From Eudoraea sp. (GTDB lineage: Bacteria > Bacteroidota > Bacteroidia > Flavobacteriales > Flavobacteriaceae): a DNA stretch of 8,719 nucleotides. The stretch covers positions 1 through 8,719 of the forward strand of contig JAHEBI010000075.1 of NCBI GenBank assembly GCA_024642325.1, written 5' to 3'. Below are positions 6,618-8,719 of the stretch, in pieces (position 1 is the stretch's first letter; every line of letters begins with the position of its first letter). Below the pieces are notes generated by a model. It had not been told where the DNA came from and searched no databases. It saw only the letters and a program-made list of their open reading frames with translations. The position numbers and the translations under genes are program-made.

Positions 6618-6661
6618 GAGTTAGAATAAAAATTATATTATTTTTACTAAAATCACCAACC

Positions 6662-7411
6662 ATGAAGAAACATATTCCCCAGTTTATTACCATGCTTAAT
6701 ATTTTATGTGGATGTATTGCTGCAGTATATGCTGTTTTGAATATGCTGGAACTTGCCGCACTTTTTGTTTTTCTGGGAATTGTTTTTGATTTTTTTGACG
6801 GACTGGCAGCCAGATTACTGGATGCACAAAGTGAATTAGGAATCCAGCTTGATTCACTGGCTGATGTGATAACCAGCGGACTTGTACCCGGGATTGTTAT
6901 GTTTCAGCTGCTCGCTATGTCGCAAACCGGGGGGTGGAATCTGGATTTCTCAAATAGCGCGGGCACTTTAACCTGGACCGGGTTTAAAATGTCATTTTTA
7001 CCATTTTTTGGCTTTTTAATTACATTAGCCTCGGCATACAGATTGGCAAAATTTAATATTGATGAGAATCAGACCACTTCTTTTATTGGACTTCCCACAC
7101 CGGCGAATGCACTATTTATACTATCCCTGCCTTTAATACTCCTGTACCAGGGAAATGATTTTTTAAATGAAATAATTCTAAATCCTTGGTTTCTCGTCAT
7201 TCTCACACTACTGAGTTCATATCTTTTGAATTCAGGGATAGAATTATTTGCATTAAAATTTAAGAACTGGAATTTTAAAGATAATTCCTTGCGATATATA
7301 TTTATTATTGTAAGCCTTGTTTTGCTTCTTACGATGAAATTTTTGGCGGTACCGGCTATAGTCTTATTCTACATTGCTAGCTCTATAGTAAACAGGTTTA
7401 GTGCCCAATAG
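6662..7411 (+). CDS. pssA: CDP-diacylglycerol--serine O-phosphatidyltransferase
   Basis: This integral membrane enzyme joins serine to CDP-diacylglycerol, giving phosphatidylserine and CMP, the first step toward phosphatidylethanolamine. The 249-aa protein carries the full CDP-alcohol phosphotransferase signature D46-G-x2-A50-R51-x8-G60-x3-D64-x3-D68 right after a hydrophobic segment ending VFDFF. The N-terminus (KKHIPQFITMLNILCGCIA) is typical of bacterial PssA rather than PgsA, and AYRLAKFNID (125-134) and GLPTPANALF (143-152) also match the PS synthase subfamily. Several hydrophobic stretches (about 12-45, 68-85, 109-127, 148-162, 174-190, 211-240) fit a six- to eight-helix membrane protein. 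The ATG at 6662 is clear. It is the only complete plus-strand gene in the window and is divergent from lnb across 94 bases. I see no good promoter or terminator for it. Confidence 0.94.
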   Translation: MKKHIPQFITMLNILCGCIAAVYAVLNMLELAALFVFLGIVFDFFDGLAARLLDAQSELGIQLDSLADVITSGLVPGIVMFQLLAMSQTGGWNLDFSNSAGTLTWTGFKMSFLPFFGFLITLASAYRLAKFNIDENQTTSFIGLPTPANALFILSLPLILLYQGNDFLNEIILNPWFLVILTLLSSYLLNSGIELFALKFKNWNFKDNSLRYIFIIVSLVLLLTMKFLAVPAIVLFYIASSIVNRFSAQ

Positions 7412-7440
7412 ATCAGATGGATGATTTTATAACTCATTGA

Positions 7441-7453
7441 CAGGATTGTCCTG
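7441..7453. repeat. Small inverted repeat between convergent pssA and lipoprotein genes
   Basis: CAGGA-TTG-TCCTG is a perfect 5-bp stem with a 3-base loop, 30 bases after the pssA stop and 16 bases after the lipoprotein stop on the other strand. It could help end transcription from both sides, but there is no T tract on either strand, so it is a poor intrinsic terminator. Confidence 0.35.
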
Positions 7454-7468
7454 AACAGGTAATGATGC

Positions 7469-7888
7469 CTATTGTTTGGTCATAGAAAAAGTGCCGTTAT
7501 TCCCGCTGCTGGCAGTCCAGCTCCCTGAAATTTTAATACCTGTGGCATTATTTCCGCGCAGGTTAATAGAAGTTCCATCACATATATCTTCCCCGCTAGC
7601 CTCAAATTTGCCATCTGAAACCCACCAGCTGCCACTAAAGGAGCAAAGGATGTCTGAATCAGTTTCTGCTGAAATAGCGCCATCAGACGCAAGAGTAAAG
7701 ACCACATTTGCGGAAGCGGAGGTTCCGGTAAGGGTACCATTCCAGTCACCAGCAAGTTTTGGCTCTATAGTTCTTGCGGGAGCGACTTGTTCAAGGTTAA
7801 GGGAATTATCATCCGAAGAGCAGCTCACGGAAAAAATCGTGGTTAAAATAAAAAACCTGAAGAGACTAAAACAGAATAACTTTTTCAT
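7469..7888 (-). CDS. Small secreted lipoprotein, probably surface-exposed
   Basis: The 139-aa product has a lipoprotein signal peptide: MKK start, hydrophobic core at about 7-20, and a lipobox FSVSC with C23. It is followed by SSDDN; a Ser/Asp stretch right after the cysteine is the lipoprotein export signal type described in Flavobacteria, so transport to the cell surface is likely. The mature part is short, rich in Gly, Ser and Thr, and has repeated beta-like G-x-W segments: AGDWNGTLTG (46-55), SGSWWVSDGKFEASG (85-99) and SGSWTASSGNNGTFSMTKQ at the end. C82 and C103 could form a disulfide. The pattern resembles small beta-barrel lipoproteins of Bacteroidota, but I recognise no named family or function. 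ATG at 7886-7888. It converges with pssA and has a candidate promoter at 7948-7978. Confidence 0.85.
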   Translation of the reverse strand: MKKLFCFSLFRFFILTTIFSVSCSSDDNSLNLEQVAPARTIEPKLAGDWNGTLTGTSASANVVFTLASDGAISAETDSDILCSFSGSWWVSDGKFEASGEDICDGTSINLRGNNATGIKISGSWTASSGNNGTFSMTKQ

Positions 7889-7907
7889 AAAATACGGTAT
7901 TTAAGCC

Positions 7908-7920
7908 GAGGTATTACCTC
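7908..7920. repeat. 13-base perfect inverted repeat in the lipoprotein leader
   Basis: GAGGTA-T-TACCTC is perfectly symmetrical around one base. It lies 20-32 bases before the lipoprotein ATG and downstream of the candidate promoter. As RNA it could form a 5-bp stem with a 3-base loop; as DNA it could be a small operator. Confidence 0.4.
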
Positions 7921-7947
7921 ATGGAATTATCGGGGCGGGATAGACAT

Positions 7948-7978
7948 CGAATTTAATTATATAACTCAAATAATCAAA
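7948..7978 (-). promoter_or_regulatory. Candidate promoter of the lipoprotein gene
   Basis: On the minus strand TTTG (complement of 7975-7978) is followed after 19 bases by TAAATTCG (complement of 7948-7955), a 7/8 match to TAnnTTTG. Transcription would start near 7941, giving a leader of about 50 bases that includes the inverted repeat at 7908-7920. A second TTTG at 7967-7970 lies too close to serve as the upstream element. Confidence 0.35.
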
Positions 7979-8052
7979 TAATTGTATAGTATGAAAATAA
8001 ACTTTATGTAAATAGAGGGAGGTTGGTTTTAAGGGTATCGCAGAGGAGATTT

Positions 8053-8719
8053 TTAAAAATCCAATTTCTTTTTGCGCAGTTCAAAATTCTGCCCCAGGTA
8101 AACTTTACGCACCATTTCATCTTCCGCAAGTACCTCTGGAATTCCCGATTTTAAAATTCCACCCTCAAACATGAGGTAAGATCTTTCCGTTATGGCAAGG
8201 GTTTCCTGTACATTGTGATCCGTGATCAGGATTCCTATATTCTTATCTTTTAATTGAGCAACAATGCGTTGAATATCTTCAACCGCAACCGGGTCAACAC
8301 CGGCGAAAGGTTCATCCAGAAGTATAAATTTAGGGTCTGTAGCCAGGGCCCTTGCAATTTCAGTACGCCTTCGTTCACCCCCGGATAACAAATCTCCCCT
8401 GTTCTTTCGGATATGCCCCAGCCCAAATTCCTCTATAAGCGACTCCATTTTCATGTGTTGCTCTTTTTTGCTGAGTTTGGTGAGTTGTAAAACGCTTAAG
8501 ATATTATCTTCAATACTTAATTTTCTAAAGACTGAAGCCTCCTGAGCCAGATAGCCAATGCCGTTTTGAGCTCTTTTATACATGGGAAATTTTGTAATCT
8601 CAGTTTGATCGAGATAAATCTGCCCACCATTGGGTTTAATAAGCCCGACAATCATATAGAAGCAAGTGGTTTTACCAGCCCCATTCGGGCCCAGTAATCC
8701 GACTATTTCACCCTGGTTA
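8053..8719 (-). CDS. lptB: LPS export ABC transporter ATP-binding protein LptB (5' end beyond the window)
   Basis: LptB is the cytoplasmic ATPase of LptB2FG, which extracts LPS from the inner membrane and pushes it along the Lpt bridge to the outer membrane. The window holds the last 221 residues; the frame is open to the right edge, and comparison with E. coli LptB (241 aa) suggests about 26 missing residues. Seen, numbered from the first visible codon: Walker A GPNGAGKTT (10-18), Q-loop Q59 in GYLAQEASVF, signature LLSGGERRRTEIARALA (110-126), Walker B FILLDEPFAGVDP (131-143, catalytic E136), and switch H168 in ITDHNV. The GYLxQEAS, SGGERRR and DEPFAGVDP blocks are specific to LptB and separate it from amino-acid transporter ATPases. 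The C-terminus ends YLGQNFELRKKKLDF, slightly longer and more basic than in E. coli. No terminator is obvious in the 164 bases that follow. Confidence 0.96.
   Translation of the reverse strand, partial: NQGEIVGLLGPNGAGKTTCFYMIVGLIKPNGGQIYLDQTEITKFPMYKRAQNGIGYLAQEASVFRKLSIEDNILSVLQLTKLSKKEQHMKMESLIEEFGLGHIRKNRGDLLSGGERRRTEIARALATDPKFILLDEPFAGVDPVAVEDIQRIVAQLKDKNIGILITDHNVQETLAITERSYLMFEGGILKSGIPEVLAEDEMVRKVYLGQNFELRKKKLDF

Noticed and set aside
6621..6646. Promoter for pssA (TTAG and TATTTTTA)
   Set aside because: Both elements are imperfect and only 14 bases apart, too close for the Bacteroidota pattern.
7476..7904. A 142-aa plus-strand frame opposite the lipoprotein gene
   Set aside because: The minus-strand product has a clear lipoprotein signal and plausible mature part; the plus-strand product has no such logic and overlaps it fully.
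1..8719. Mobile elements, CRISPR arrays, tRNA, rRNA, defence or toxin-antitoxin genes
   Set aside because: No transposase, integrase, spaced repeats or RNA gene pattern was seen; all sizeable frames belong to core genes or their shadows.

Overview
The window looks like core chromosome of a member of the Bacteroidota, most likely a Flavobacteriaceae species. The reasons are: a SecA with the long N-terminal insertions typical of that phylum; a DUF2795 microprotein; an Lnb-type (DUF4105) lipoprotein acyltransferase; a lipoprotein with an acidic S-S-D-D stretch right after its lipobox cysteine; AT-rich spacers without Shine-Dalgarno sequences; and candidate promoters of the TTTG / TAnnTTTG type. 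I see no mobile element, CRISPR array, rRNA, tRNA or prophage gene.

Layout, left to right. Bases 1-1507 (minus) hold the first 502 codons of secA, whose 3' part lies outside. A hairpin terminator at about 1672-1698 separates it from a 74-aa DUF2795 protein (1720-1944, minus), which has its own candidate promoter. Next comes a PduO-type cob(I)alamin adenosyltransferase (2081-2656, minus) with a small hairpin just before its start codon. Further upstream on the same strand is a compact run that reads right to left: lnb (6567-5362), a Uup-like ABC-F ATPase (5365-3485, joined to lnb by an ATGA overlap), a shortened relative of a methyltransferase (3423-2923), and a 46-aa single-pass membrane microprotein (2889-2749). 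Divergent from lnb is pssA (6662-7411, plus). Convergent with pssA is a small probable surface lipoprotein (7469-7888, minus). The right edge (8053-8719, minus) holds lptB without its first 25 or so codons.

Most of the genes serve the cell envelope: SecA exports proteins, Lnb finishes lipoprotein maturation, PssA supplies the phosphatidylserine/phosphatidylethanolamine branch that could provide acyl donors, LptB powers LPS transport, and the small lipoprotein is a possible cargo of these pathways. The ABC-F protein and the adenosyltransferase are housekeeping genes for translation and cofactor supply. Everything is compact: no stretch over 300 bases lacks a gene. The least explained items are the methyltransferase-like gene that seems to have lost its SAM-binding core, the 46-aa membrane protein behind it, and several short perfect palindromes near start codons and promoters. 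I did not find a clear new defence, mobile or biosynthetic system here.
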